This document shows, one piece after another, positions 27,429-36,700 of a stretch of DNA of 56,989 bases. The translations under genes were made by a program, and so were the position numbers. How positions within the stretch are numbered: the first letter of the stretch is position 1; each line of letters opens with the position of its first letter. The stretch comes from Gordonia effusa NBRC 100432. GTDB taxonomy: Bacteria; Actinomycetota; Actinomycetes; Mycobacteriales; Mycobacteriaceae. The notes under the pieces are model-generated. The model saw only the letters and a program-made list of their open reading frames with translations. It was not told the DNA's origin and made no database searches. The DNA lies in NCBI RefSeq assembly GCF_000241305.1, contig NZ_BAEH01000064.1, positions 1 to 56,989 on the forward strand. The letters run 5' to 3'.

Positions 27429-28088
27429 TCATCGTGCCCCGAGCACTCGGGCGATGATCGCGGGTCGGGCCTGGTAGTCGCTCCATAGATACGCCATACG
27501 GTCCCGAGTCCACGCCTGACCTGAAAGTTTGTCGTAGGTAGACGGCATCTTCACTCCACTCGGAGCATAGGCGCTGAGACCATTGGCCACTGATGTGTAC
27601 ACCGCCCGCCACAGGTGATCGGAGAAGGCGATGACACCGGCGCGGTCGCTTCGTATTGTCTCTGCTCTCGCCTTGGCGACCACGGCTGCCACCCCGTCAG
27701 TCGACAGATATTCCAACGTGCCATCCGGCTTGACTCGCGATGTGATCACAATGATGTTCTCCGCGCCGTATTTCTCTGTGAGAACATCAGCAATAGGTTT
27801 CTGCGCGTAGATCGGGATGTTCCGCGTGCCACGCACTCTGATCAAAGTGTCAGCAAGTGCCTCATTGACCGGACCGGGCAATCCTTCGGCGCGATCCGGA
27901 TCGGCACCTTCGGGCAACCGATTACCGAACGCATAGCCGACCAGAAGGGTGAAAGTATCAACTTTCGCGGTCGGCACCCGGCACAGATCGAATGGGGTGG
28001 TCGGCTTCGCCGCGGCGGGAGCGGCGACGGCAGATAGTGAGATAAACGCCGTGGCAAGCGTCAGAACAACGATGAGTAACTTCTTCAC
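27429..28088 (-). CDS. Secreted hypothetical protein, 219 aa
   Basis: GTG start at 28088 gives a signal peptide (KKLLIVVLTLATAFISLSAV, cleavage near APAAAKP). The mature protein is about 190 residues with one Cys, a helical Arg-rich C-terminus (QAWTRDRMAYLWSDYQARP) and an alternating alpha/beta pattern (IPIYAQKPIADVLTEKYGAE; IIVITSR; GVIAFSDHLWRAVYT). That layout recalls YdcF/DUF218-type proteins that act on envelope components, but no diagnostic motif is visible, so the function is left open. Faces the LLM gene tail-to-tail, 31 bp apart. Confidence 0.7.
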   Translation of the reverse strand: MKKLLIVVLTLATAFISLSAVAAPAAAKPTTPFDLCRVPTAKVDTFTLLVGYAFGNRLPEGADPDRAEGLPGPVNEALADTLIRVRGTRNIPIYAQKPIADVLTEKYGAENIIVITSRVKPDGTLEYLSTDGVAAVVAKARAETIRSDRAGVIAFSDHLWRAVYTSVANGLSAYAPSGVKMPSTYDKLSGQAWTRDRMAYLWSDYQARPAIIARVLGAR

Positions 28089-28254
28089 GGCTCCCCATTC
28101 TGCAATTTGTCGCGTCCGCGCGCCAGTTTGAGAGGTATCCGACAGTATTCAATTTTATTGTGCGACAGTCTATTTGAAGCTCATGAGGATTACCGACACT
28201 GTTCGCGGGATCCGAATCGCAAAGATTCGCTGGGACTCCCGTCTTTCACCACCT

Positions 28255-28285
28255 GCCGGGTGTACCGAGACCAGGCAACCGAACG
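28255..28285. repeat. Remnant of the interspersed palindromic repeat
   Basis: The stretch from GCCGGGTGTACCGAGACC onward matches the outer end of the repeat half at 30161-30190 with a few substitutions, including the CAACC that follows it. Only one end is left. It lies in the 201-bp gap between the secreted protein and the DUF2231 gene; a small hairpin (CGAATC-GCAAA-GATTCG, 28213-28229) precedes it, and I see no gene in the gap. Confidence 0.35.
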
Positions 28286-28289
28286 CGCA

Positions 28290-28772
28290 TCACCGACGTC
28301 CCCAAACCGATTCCGCGCCAAGCTCTCCGACGCTGACGACAATCGCAATCGACCCGAGTGCCACAATCACCGTCACGATCCCGACGATGACAGTCGTCCA
28401 CCGCAACACTCCGGCACCGAGATATCGGTCACGCGCGTCGGCAACTCGCGGCGAGGTGAGCAGCCACCACAGCGCGGCCAGTCCGAACAGTGGGCCGACC
28501 CATAGGATCACCATGTCGCCGTAGTGAATATGGTTGGCAAGCGTCTCGCTCGGTTCGGCTCCAAGGGATTTCTCTAGTGCCTCACCCGCGCTCGTGGCGA
28601 TTGGGACCGCGATGAGCGCCAGCAGCGTGAGGATCGCGGGCGTGGGGCCAAGCCACGCGCGGGCGCGGGGCCACAACACCGAGACAATGACGGTAAGCGC
28701 GGCGACGGGGACCGCGATTACGACGATATGCACAAGCAGCGGGTGCGCGGGCAGGCCGTTGATGGTGTCCAT
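28290..28772 (-). CDS. DUF2231 family membrane protein
   Basis: A 160-residue protein with four hydrophobic segments and the DUF2231 N-terminal signature NGLPAHPLLVHIVV, which includes two conserved His residues suggestive of haem or metal contact. A third conserved His lies in NHIHYGDMVI. Function of the family is unknown; members are often near redox or metal-related genes. Divergent from the VIT-type metal transporter at 28852, with 79 bp between starts, which may point to a shared metal context (inference). Confidence 0.85.
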   Translation of the reverse strand: MDTINGLPAHPLLVHIVVIAVPVAALTVIVSVLWPRARAWLGPTPAILTLLALIAVPIATSAGEALEKSLGAEPSETLANHIHYGDMVILWVGPLFGLAALWWLLTSPRVADARDRYLGAGVLRWTTVIVGIVTVIVALGSIAIVVSVGELGAESVWGRR

Positions 28773-28851
28773 GAATCGAGCCTAGGTTGCCACGCGCCGC
28801 GTCACCGGATATTGCCCAGATGTTCCGCGGATACGCGGCTATGGTGGCCAC

Positions 28852-29562
28852 ATGTCCACGGGCGCACACGAAGACGAACCGCATACCGGAACACTGGCAA
28901 ATCGGCTCAATTGGTTGAGAGCGGGCGTCCTCGGCGCTAACGACGGCATCGTGTCCACCGCTGGCATCGTGGTCGGCGTCGCAGCTGCGACGACAACACG
29001 ACAGCCGGTTTTCATGGCTGGTATCGCTGGGCTCGCCGCAGGCGCGGTATCGATGGCGCTGGGCGAGTACGTCTCGGTGAGTACGCAGCGCGACACTGAA
29101 CGGTCGCTGCTGGAGAAGGAACGTCAAGAACTGCGCGAGCAACCACGAGAAGAGTTGGATGAACTCACCGGACTCTACGAAGCGAAGGGGCTGAGCCCAG
29201 CCACTGCCCGCCAAGTCGCCGAAGAATTGACCGCGCACAACGCATTTGAGGCGCATGTCGACGCCGAGTTGGGTTTCGACCCCCACGAGTTGACCAATCC
29301 GTGGCAGGCCGCGGCGTCGTCGGCCGTGTCCTTTACCGTCGGAGCGCTTCTTCCGCTAATCGCGATCCTCGTACCGCCCGTGTCGGCTCGAGTTCCGGTG
29401 ACGTTCGTTGCCGTTCTGGTAGCGCTAGCCCTGACCGGGGCGATTAGTGCCCGCCTGGGCGGCTCGCCTATGAGTAGGCCTATCGCGCGCGTGGTTATCG
29501 GCGGCGCGATCGCGATGTTGGTCACCTTCGGCCTGGGACACCTGACGAATGGGATTACGTGA
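28852..29562 (+). CDS. VIT1/CCC1-family iron/manganese transporter
   Basis: A 236-residue membrane transporter related to plant vacuolar iron transporter VIT1 and yeast CCC1, moving Fe(II)/Mn(II). The first segment has the family signature RAGVLGANDGIVSTAGIVVG, the second GAVSMALGEYVSVSTQRD. A central cytosolic Glu-rich region (about residues 84-140, ERSLLEKERQELREQPREE) corresponds to the metal-binding domain, followed by three more membrane segments. ATG 28852. The Nudix gene begins 14 bp after the stop and is likely co-transcribed. Confidence 0.92.
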   Translation: MSTGAHEDEPHTGTLANRLNWLRAGVLGANDGIVSTAGIVVGVAAATTTRQPVFMAGIAGLAAGAVSMALGEYVSVSTQRDTERSLLEKERQELREQPREELDELTGLYEAKGLSPATARQVAEELTAHNAFEAHVDAELGFDPHELTNPWQAAASSAVSFTVGALLPLIAILVPPVSARVPVTFVAVLVALALTGAISARLGGSPMSRPIARVVIGGAIAMLVTFGLGHLTNGIT

Positions 29563-29575
29563 GCGGGTGAAGTGA

Positions 29576-30019
29576 ATGTCCAAGCAACCTGAAGTACTGG
29601 TGCGAGGCATCATCGAAGACCGTGAAGGTCGCATCCTCCTCGTCCGGCATGACAGTCGTCAATGGTGGTTCTTTCCCGGCGGTCACCTTGAGCGCGGTGA
29701 GAGCATCGCCGAATGCCTGCGGCGAGAACTGCGCGAGGAAGCTGAACTCGACGTGCACCCAACCGGATTGAGCGCGGTCATCGAACATCGCTATCGAGAA
29801 GGCGGTGAAGATCGTGTGGAGCTAAATATCCTCCTCAGAGCACGGTCGGCAAGCGCCATCGGCACCGTCGAGAAAAGACTCGCGTACCGGTGGGTCTCGG
29901 TTGCTGAACTCGAAGGTGTCGAAGTACTCCCGGAGACCTTGAAGCAGGTCGCGCTGACGGCCAACCATTCCGTCGTGACCGCCATACTCGACGGACTAGA
30001 CACCGACCTGCCGTTCTGA
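29576..30019 (+). CDS. NUDIX hydrolase
   Basis: A 147-residue hydrolase of nucleoside diphosphates linked to another moiety. The Nudix box is complete: GGHLERGESIAECLRRELRE followed by EAEL, fitting Gx5Ex7REUxEExGU except for Asp in place of the final Gly. Mg-dependent catalysis by the Glu cluster is expected. ATG 29576. Substrate cannot be deduced; house-cleaning of oxidised nucleotides is one option. The paired interspersed repeat begins about 40 bp after the stop and may act in 3'-end formation. Confidence 0.93.
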   Translation: MSKQPEVLVRGIIEDREGRILLVRHDSRQWWFFPGGHLERGESIAECLRRELREEAELDVHPTGLSAVIEHRYREGGEDRVELNILLRARSASAIGTVEKRLAYRWVSVAELEGVEVLPETLKQVALTANHSVVTAILDGLDTDLPF

Positions 30020-30059
30020 ACGGGGCCGCAGGCCGCGATAGTTGGCATCTCACCAGGGG

Positions 30060-30178
30060 CTCGATACACGCGCGTCTCGCTTCGCTCGGCGAGCGCACTC
30101 GACCACCTGAAATTGCCGAGCCACCAACGCTGGTCGAGTACCCGGCGAGGCGCCAGCCGAGCCGGGTGTATCGAGACC
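30060..30178. repeat. Paired interspersed palindromic repeat, A then B
   Basis: Half A (30060-30105) begins CTCGATACACGCGCG and ends CTCGACCA. Half B (30131-30178) begins TGGTCGAGTACC and ends GTGTATCGAGACC. The halves are inverted relative to each other, matching at both ends (CTCGATACAC/GTGTATCGAG and TCGACCA/TGGTCGA) and differing in the middle, so the whole can fold into a long hairpin with a 25-nt centre. The same sequence recurs at 32164, 56413 and 56476. This is the type of bacterial interspersed palindrome often seen in Gordonia and other actinobacteria. Confidence 0.82.
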
Positions 30179-30184
30179 ACGCAA

Positions 30185-30280
30185 CCCAAACCCACAGCAG
30201 CGCAACGAGTTACGTCCCACTTCACAATGGTGTTCACGAAAGAAGACGGTGACTGGTTCTTCTGCGGGTTCACGTTTTGA
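30185..30280 (+). pseudogene. Possible 3' remnant of a gene cut by the repeat
   Basis: After the repeat, one frame reads ...RVTSHFTMVFTKEDGDWFFC and ends at TGA 30278. The pattern of a beta-strand, then an acidic-Gly-Asp-Trp turn ending in Cys, is like the C-terminus of small secreted actinobacterial proteins. There is no start or upstream coding region, so if real it is a truncated leftover. The rest of the 450-bp gap 30020-30470 holds only the repeat and the promoter/leader of the next gene. Confidence 0.2.
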
Positions 30281-30314
30281 ATGCCGCCGACTCGATTGTC
30301 AGTCCCGAATGCCG

Positions 30315-30342
30315 TTGACTTGGTGAGTTATTGGGGTATAAT
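30315..30342 (+). promoter_or_regulatory. Sigma-70-type promoter of DUF222/HNH copy 1
   Basis: TTGACT (30315-30320) and TATAAT (30337-30342) are separated by 16 bp, an unusually good match to the vegetative consensus for this group. The -10 and the whole leader downstream are conserved in front of copy 2 (54887), which supports function. Start of transcription is expected near 30349. Confidence 0.75.
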
Positions 30343-30348
30343 CGAACG

Positions 30349-30470
30349 TAGTAACGATCAAGGCCATGAACGCAGGTGGCCGCTCGAATGTGGGAAGCAC
30401 TGTTGATTAGACGCGTTGGCGTCTGGATATCTGTTGACTTGTTCTGTTCTCGCGTTTTGGAGTCGTCGTT
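30349..30470 (+). other. Conserved structured 5' leader of DUF222/HNH copy 1
   Basis: About 122 nt between the predicted transcription start and the ATG are largely conserved in the copy 2 leader. Hairpin 1 pairs GGCCA (30362-30366) with TGGCC (30377-30381). Hairpin 2 is AGACGC-GTTG-GCGTCT (30409-30424). Between them is a nearly invariant stretch (TCGAATGTGGGAAGCACTG). In copy 2 both stems keep pairing through G-U substitutions. It may control expression of the gene; no known riboswitch is recognised. GGAG lies 8 bp before the ATG. Confidence 0.5.
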
Positions 30471-32123
30471 ATGTTTCGGTCTACCTCATCACCGTCGCCG
30501 CGGTCGACGCGATCACGCTATGCGTGGGCTACCGCTGATCCTGCAGTGATCGGGGTGGACTTCGATGCAGCACCAGTTGGGAATTCGGATCTGGTGGACC
30601 ATGTGAATGATCTTCTTGATGTGATCACCACCTGCCGAGCCGGCCAATCAATGTTGCTGTGGCAGCAATACCGAGCACTAGCAGCGATGCACGACCAACT
30701 CACCCCAGGCACCGGCGATGCCGATGCCCGCCTCATCGCTGAACACAATCAAGTCGCCGCACGGTATGCGGTAACTGGATCCATCTCCCAAGCTGCGGCG
30801 ATGCGGCAACTGAACGAAGCCCTGGCGATGGTCTACCGGTTGCCGTTGGTCGGTGAACGATTGCGCGACGGCGTGATCGCGCCCTGGCAATTCTCCCGCA
30901 TCGTGACCCGCTCGGATTTGATTGATGGACAGGGTTACCGAAGTGAGGTCGATGCCGAAGTCGCCAACCAGCTCGACCGGAAAGGATCCTGGTCCGCCAG
31001 ACGCCTCGACGCCCTAGTAGATTCAGCGATCTTCCGCCACGACCCCGACGCCATCAGACAACGCCACCACACCGCCAACCAACACCGCAACGCATCCGTC
31101 GATCCTTTGGCCGATGGGATGGCCGAACTACGCGTCACCACCACCGCAGAGGACGCACGAGTCGCGTTAGCCGCCATCAACCAGTTGATCACACATGTGT
31201 GCTGCCCCAACGACCCCCGCCGACGTGGTGCGCAACGCTCCGACGCCATCATCGCCCGACTCAACGGCCTGCCCTTTGAATGCGACTGCACTCCAACCGA
31301 AACCGGCATCGCCTGCACCGGACAACCCGACACCATCGAACTCTCCCACGCCAACGTCCAGATCGCGTTGCACGTCATCACCGAACAGACAACACTCGCC
31401 GACAATGACAACGACGGTATGGGTTACATCGACGGACACGGCATCATCACCAGCGAACACGTCCGCAACATCGCCGCACGACCCGACTGCCACCAAACGA
31501 CGATGCCACCCAAACCCGTACAACCACAATCGAATTCGGGCAAACCTAACCTTCCAATGCCGTGCCTGCCCTCAAACCCCTACCGATTCAGCACCGCCTT
31601 CGACACCTACATCCGCGCCCGAGACCTGGGGTGCACCATGCCCGGGTGTGACCGCTCTGCCTGGACAACGCAGTTAGATCACTGCCGCGAATACAACACC
31701 AATGATCCCGCCGCCGGCGGGCGCACCGAAGCAGCAAACATCCACGCACTATGCGTGTTTCACCACTTGTTGAAGACCGGCGAACACGGCTGGCTCGACG
31801 ATATGACCGCAGACACCAACGGCCACACCCACTACCAGGTACGCACACCCGAAGGCATCTGGATCACCGGACCCACCTTCACCGGCACCGACATCTTCGA
31901 AACACTCAGCACCATCCGATTCGCCGACCCACCACCCGCGCGGGCCAACAATGCGACACCACGACAACAACGCACCATCGACAAACACCAACGCCGACAA
32001 CACGAACGCGAACAAAACCGCCAGGCACGGGAAGCAGCCGAACAGGCGGCACCCACCATCAGATCCGTTGGGCGTCAGCCACATACAGAGACGTCAGACA
32101 CCGACGGCGACCCACCCTTCTAA
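30471..32123 (+). CDS. DUF222 / HNH endonuclease (13E12 repeat family), copy 1
   Basis: A 550-residue protein of the 13E12 family that is multicopy in many actinobacteria. DUF222 occupies about residues 35-330. The HNH nuclease domain follows: CTMPGCDRSAWTTQLDHCRE and HALCVFHHLLKTGEHGW supply two Cys, the Asp-His, and the His-His elements of a zinc-stabilised HNH fold. The C-terminus is a basic, Gln/Arg-rich tail (KHQRRQHEREQNRQAREA). The reading frame is intact. It has its own strong promoter and structured leader and is flanked by interspersed palindromes on both sides. The function of the family is unproven; a mobile or selfish nuclease is one idea. A near-identical broken copy is at 55022. 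Confidence 0.93.
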   Translation: MFRSTSSPSPRSTRSRYAWATADPAVIGVDFDAAPVGNSDLVDHVNDLLDVITTCRAGQSMLLWQQYRALAAMHDQLTPGTGDADARLIAEHNQVAARYAVTGSISQAAAMRQLNEALAMVYRLPLVGERLRDGVIAPWQFSRIVTRSDLIDGQGYRSEVDAEVANQLDRKGSWSARRLDALVDSAIFRHDPDAIRQRHHTANQHRNASVDPLADGMAELRVTTTAEDARVALAAINQLITHVCCPNDPRRRGAQRSDAIIARLNGLPFECDCTPTETGIACTGQPDTIELSHANVQIALHVITEQTTLADNDNDGMGYIDGHGIITSEHVRNIAARPDCHQTTMPPKPVQPQSNSGKPNLPMPCLPSNPYRFSTAFDTYIRARDLGCTMPGCDRSAWTTQLDHCREYNTNDPAAGGRTEAANIHALCVFHHLLKTGEHGWLDDMTADTNGHTHYQVRTPEGIWITGPTFTGTDIFETLSTIRFADPPPARANNATPRQQRTIDKHQRRQHEREQNRQAREAAEQAAPTIRSVGRQPHTETSDTDGDPPF

Positions 32124-32163
32124 CACCACCAGTTGTTGTCGCCATCCGAGATCACCTCACCAC

Positions 32164-32212
32164 GGTCTCGATACACGCGCGTCTCGCTTCGCTCGGCGAG
32201 CGCACTCGACCA
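32164..32212. repeat. Interspersed palindromic repeat, single half A
   Basis: GGTCTCGATACACGCGCG at the left end and CTCGACCA at the right; over its shared length it is identical to half A at 30060-30105. It lies in the 99-bp gap between the stops of copy 1 and accD4, which converge here. Confidence 0.8.
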
Positions 32213-32222
32213 CCAACGACGA

Positions 32223-33773
32223 TCAGACAGGCATCAGGAAATGCTTGCGGCTGGTCCGCAAGACATGCTTATCACGTAACTGCGCCAACGCTTTTCGTAG
32301 TTGGAGCCTCGTCTGCGACGGCTCGATGACCGCGTCGATATAACCACGCTCGGCCGCCAGATAGGGGGTCGCCATCATGACGTTGTAGAAGTCGATGAAG
32401 TCGCGGCGTACCTTGTCCGCGTCGGCCGCCGACATTCCTTCTGTCTGACGTCGCGTCAGTACTGCGGCAGCCGACTCCGCACCCATCACCGCGATCTTGG
32501 CGCTCGGCCACGCGAAGTTGATGTCTGCGCCGAGTTGTTTGGAACCCATCACCGCGTATGCGCCGCCATATGCCTTGCGCAGCACCACCGTTATCTTCGG
32601 AACGTCGGCTTCGACATAGGCGTAGAGGAATTTTCCCGACCGCCGAATGGTGCCCTTCTGCTCCTCGACCAATCCAGGCAAAATGCCGGGCGTATCCACG
32701 AGGAACACCAGCGGCACATTGAAAGCGTCGCAAATACGCACAAACCGCGTCGCCTTCTCCGACGAATCGGTATCGATCGTCCCGGCCATCACATTCGGCT
32801 GATTGGCCACGACGCCGACACTTCGGCCATCGATCCGTGCGAAGCCGGTCAAGATATTCGGCGCGAAAAGTTCGGCCACCTCATGGAAGGCACCATCGTC
32901 GAAGAGTCGAATGATGATGTCGCGCATGTCATATCCGGCGTTGTCGTTATCCGGCATAAATGTATCGAGGGACAGATCCGATTCGGTGACCTCAGGCTCC
33001 AACCCAGGATTGACGATGGGCGGCCACTCGTGCGCACTCGACGGCATGTACTGCAAGTACTCACGTACCCACTCGAACGCGGCTTTTTCATCGGGGGCGA
33101 TGTGGTGGATATTGCCCCAGCGCGCCTGATTGTGTGCGCTACCAAGGTCTTCCGCCGAGATTTCCTCGCCGGTCGTCTGCTTGATGACATCGGGTCCGGT
33201 AACGAACATGTAGCTCTTGTCCTCGACCGCGACGAGAATATCCGTATTCGCCGGGGTGTAGACGGCACCGCCCGCACACTTTCCGAGGATGACCGAGATC
33301 TGCGGAGCAAGACCCGACAGCAAGTCATTACGACGGCCCATTTCCGCGTACCACGCGAGTGAGGTGACCGCGTCCTGGATACGCGCACCGGCCGAGTCGT
33401 TAATACCGACCATCGGACAGCCGATCTTGGCAGCCCACTCCATCAAGCCGGAAACCTTGCGGCCGAACATCTCTCCGACCGTTCCACCGAGGACCGTCTG
33501 ATCGTGGCTGAAGGCGGCGACCGGCCGTCCGAACACAAGGCCGTGGCCGGTAACCACACCGTCGCCGTATCCGGTCTGAGCGGCGCCTGGCATCTTAGCC
33601 AGCGCACCAATCTCGACGAAGGTGCCCGGATCGAACAGCATCGCCAACCGCTCACGGGGAGAGCAGATTCCCTTGGCCGCCCGCTTGGCGATAGCCTTCT
33701 CGCCACCGGGTTCTTTTGCGGCTTCGAGTTTCTCGCGCAGATCAGAGAGCTTTGCGGCGGTTGTTTCAGTCAC
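32223..33773 (-). CDS. accD4: Acyl-CoA carboxylase beta subunit AccD4
   Basis: Carboxyltransferase subunit that makes the carboxylated long acyl-CoA (about C24-C26) used by Pks13 as the extender arm of mycolic acid. The 516-residue crotonase-like protein has the usual two halves: an acyl-CoA site with oxyanion glycines ([12 protein letters not shown]) and a biotin-side half ([17 protein letters not shown]). Start is GTG 33773, only 4 bp after the pks13 stop, so it is coupled to pks13. The alpha (biotin) subunit AccA3 and epsilon AccE5 are not in the window. Assignment as AccD4 rests on position in the conserved fadD32-pks13-accD4 block. Confidence 0.95.
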   Translation of the reverse strand: MTETTAAKLSDLREKLEAAKEPGGEKAIAKRAAKGICSPRERLAMLFDPGTFVEIGALAKMPGAAQTGYGDGVVTGHGLVFGRPVAAFSHDQTVLGGTVGEMFGRKVSGLMEWAAKIGCPMVGINDSAGARIQDAVTSLAWYAEMGRRNDLLSGLAPQISVILGKCAGGAVYTPANTDILVAVEDKSYMFVTGPDVIKQTTGEEISAEDLGSAHNQARWGNIHHIAPDEKAAFEWVREYLQYMPSSAHEWPPIVNPGLEPEVTESDLSLDTFMPDNDNAGYDMRDIIIRLFDDGAFHEVAELFAPNILTGFARIDGRSVGVVANQPNVMAGTIDTDSSEKATRFVRICDAFNVPLVFLVDTPGILPGLVEEQKGTIRRSGKFLYAYVEADVPKITVVLRKAYGGAYAVMGSKQLGADINFAWPSAKIAVMGAESAAAVLTRRQTEGMSAADADKVRRDFIDFYNVMMATPYLAAERGYIDAVIEPSQTRLQLRKALAQLRDKHVLRTSRKHFLMPV

Positions 33774-33777
33774 TCAT

Positions 33778-36700
33778 TCACTCTTTCAGATCGTTCATCC
33801 GCTTAGTGAGATCCGCGCCGATCTTCGCGACATACGGCTCATCGACTATTGACAGATGATCACCACCGATGTGAACGATTTCCAGATCGTCCACAACTTC
33901 ACCCCAACGTCCGTCTTCGTCGATCTCGGCCCACTTGGGTTCGAGTTCGATCGCACCGTCATGCATCTTGTCCGCGCGGTAGAGGACCACCTTGCGGTCG
34001 TACACGGTCGGCTGAATCTGGTCGAGGATACGGTTCTCGACGAACGATGTCCGCTGATGTTCGATGATTCCGCCGGGAATCTTGGTGTCGCTCATCGCCA
34101 TCATCTCCATGATGATCTGGAACTGGCCCGCGTCATCGGCGTCGACAAGGCGATCCATCGGGATCGGAATGTCGGGGTCGAGGTCGTAGTTCCGTACGGC
34201 GAAGTTCTTCCATCGCTCCAGGCGGTCCCGCTTGGAGTCCGGCGTCTCGATCATGTCGGCCTTCGGCCGTACCACGTCGATCAACCCGATGAACGCGACT
34301 TCCTCGCCGGCTTCGCGCAACACCTGCGCGACACCATAGGCGAGCGCGCCGCCAAATGACCAGCCCACCAACACATATGGGCCCTGCGGCTGAATTTCCC
34401 GAAGCTTCGGGATGTATTCGCGCACTCGCTCTTCGATCGAGCCTTCGACGCCACGATCGAAGCCGATCACCGGCTGGTCGTCCGGAAGTCGTTTCAGCAG
34501 AGCCTCATACGCCACCGTGTTACCACCGGCCGGATGGAACAGCAGGACGGGAGTCGGATCTCCGGCGGCCGGGTCATAGGTCTTCTTGCCCTCTGGCGCC
34601 AGGCGGAGATACCGCACAAAACCATCGGTGTCGGCGCTGTCGTCCATATGCTGACGCACGTAATCCGACAGTTCCTCAATGGTTTCCGAATCCAGCACGT
34701 CTTCGACGTCGAGTTCGCCACCGGCCCGCTCCGAAAGACGATCGGTGAGTTTTTGGGCGGTTTCTTCGTCGAGTACCGGCAACTTATTGAAGATGCCGCC
34801 GGCCGACTTCCCGGTCACCACCGCGTAGACACCGAAGGTCAACCGCTCGGCCGCATCACGCGGCGGCACGTCGGCACCGGCAGCCTCGGCTACGGCTGCC
34901 CGATCGGAGAGGTCGACGGGAGCGCTCGGAGCTTTGGGCTCCGCAGCCACTTTCGGCTCTTCGACGTTGGGCTCCTCAACCTTCGGCTCCTCGACCTTCG
35001 GCTTCTGAGCTTCAAGGGCAGTCTGCTCGTCGATGTAGGCGTTGAGCGCTGCGGTATCGAGTTCTCCACCGCCAGCGGCATTCTCATTCAGATCGGCCAA
35101 CTGATCGCGGTGCGTAACCGCGAACTGGACGAACTTCTCCACGTCGGCAAGAGTTGCCTGCCGCATCGCCTGCAGCTGCAGCTGCGGAATGTCGAACTCA
35201 AACTCGACGCGGTTCTTGATACGCACCGCCATCAACGAATCCAGGCCGAGTTCGATCAGGGCGATCTCGCGCGGCAGGTCTTCGGGGTCGTAGCCCATCG
35301 ACTCGCCGACGATGATCGCGAGCCGATCGCCCACCGGCTCACCGGAATTCGCATCCCACTTGTTGCCGATGTCGTCGACGATCTCGTCTTCGGCGACAAC
35401 CTCTTCCGGCGGCTTGACCGGCTGGGCCACCGCCGCAGCGGGAGTCGCCGTCGCACTGACACCGGTAACCACCGCGTCGAATAGCAGCCGGAAATGTTTG
35501 CCGTCACGCGCGTGGATCGAGACCGACGCACCACCGGGATGCGGACTCAACGTCGTGGTCAGCGTCCCGTCGGTCGGCAGCTCCGCATACGCCTCGCTCG
35601 CGCCGACCTGAACATCCGAAATTACTTCTGCCGCAGCAGATCTCACCAGTTCTCGAGGATCAGTAACCGCGGCGGCGTTAACCTCCCAGGCATGACGTCC
35701 GTCGGGCAGTGCCACATGTGAACCGGGCGCCCGGCCAGCCGAACCGCCACCGGAGATCTGCGCCTGTAGCCAATACGGCTTACGTTCGAACCGGGTGCGC
35801 GGAATGTCGGCGAAGTCGCCCGCACCGAACAGACTCGCAATATCCGCGGCATGCCCGTGCACGTAGAGCTTCATCACGGCGTTGATGAAGCCATAGTTCT
35901 CATCTTCTTTGCGACGCAGCGTCTCGATAAGTTCGGCATCATGGAGTCCAGCCGAAAAGGTCACCGCCGCAACGGAAATCAGTACCGCGGGATTGGGTGA
36001 CAATTCCAGGAAGGTACGGTGTCCGTTCTCCACCGACTTGGCGATCGCCTGGCTGAACCACACACTGTGGCGCAACCCCTTGATGAAGTAGTCGATGGTA
36101 TGCACCGGATCGGAACCGGGACGGTAGAACGTCTCCCGATCGATCGAGCTGTAGAACCCGACCTTCGGCTTCAACGCCTCGATACCCGTTAGTTCATAAG
36201 ACAATTCGCCAAGTAGCGGGTCCATCTGCGAGGTGTGGCTCGCGCCCTTGGTCTGCAGTTTGCGACCAAGCTTGCCCTCGGATTCGGCGCGCGACACAAT
36301 CGCGTCGACCTGGGACTCGGGACCGCCGATCACCGTGTGAGTCGGTGCGGCGTATACGCAGATCTCCAGATCCGGGTAGTCGGCGAGCACGCCGGTGATG
36401 TCATCGGCGCTGTACTCGACGAGCGCCATCAGGCGGATATCGTCGCCCTGCAGCATCGACTCGCCTTCACCCATAAGGCGTGATCGCTGGCAGATGACGC
36501 GGGTCGCATCGGCAAGCGACAGGCCGCCGCTGATGAAGGCGGCCGACGCCTCACCCATCGAATGCGGTACCAGCACACCGGGTTCCGCGCCGTGATGACG
36601 TAGCAACTGGGCCAGCGCGACCTGGATGGTGTAGATACCGACCTGCGATGTCTCGATACCGTAGGTCTGCTCGTCGTCGACGAACATCTCGGCAATCGAG

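Noticed and set aside
30060..30178. CRISPR-like array
   Set aside because: Two inverted, imperfect halves, not regularly spaced direct repeats; no cas gene in the window.
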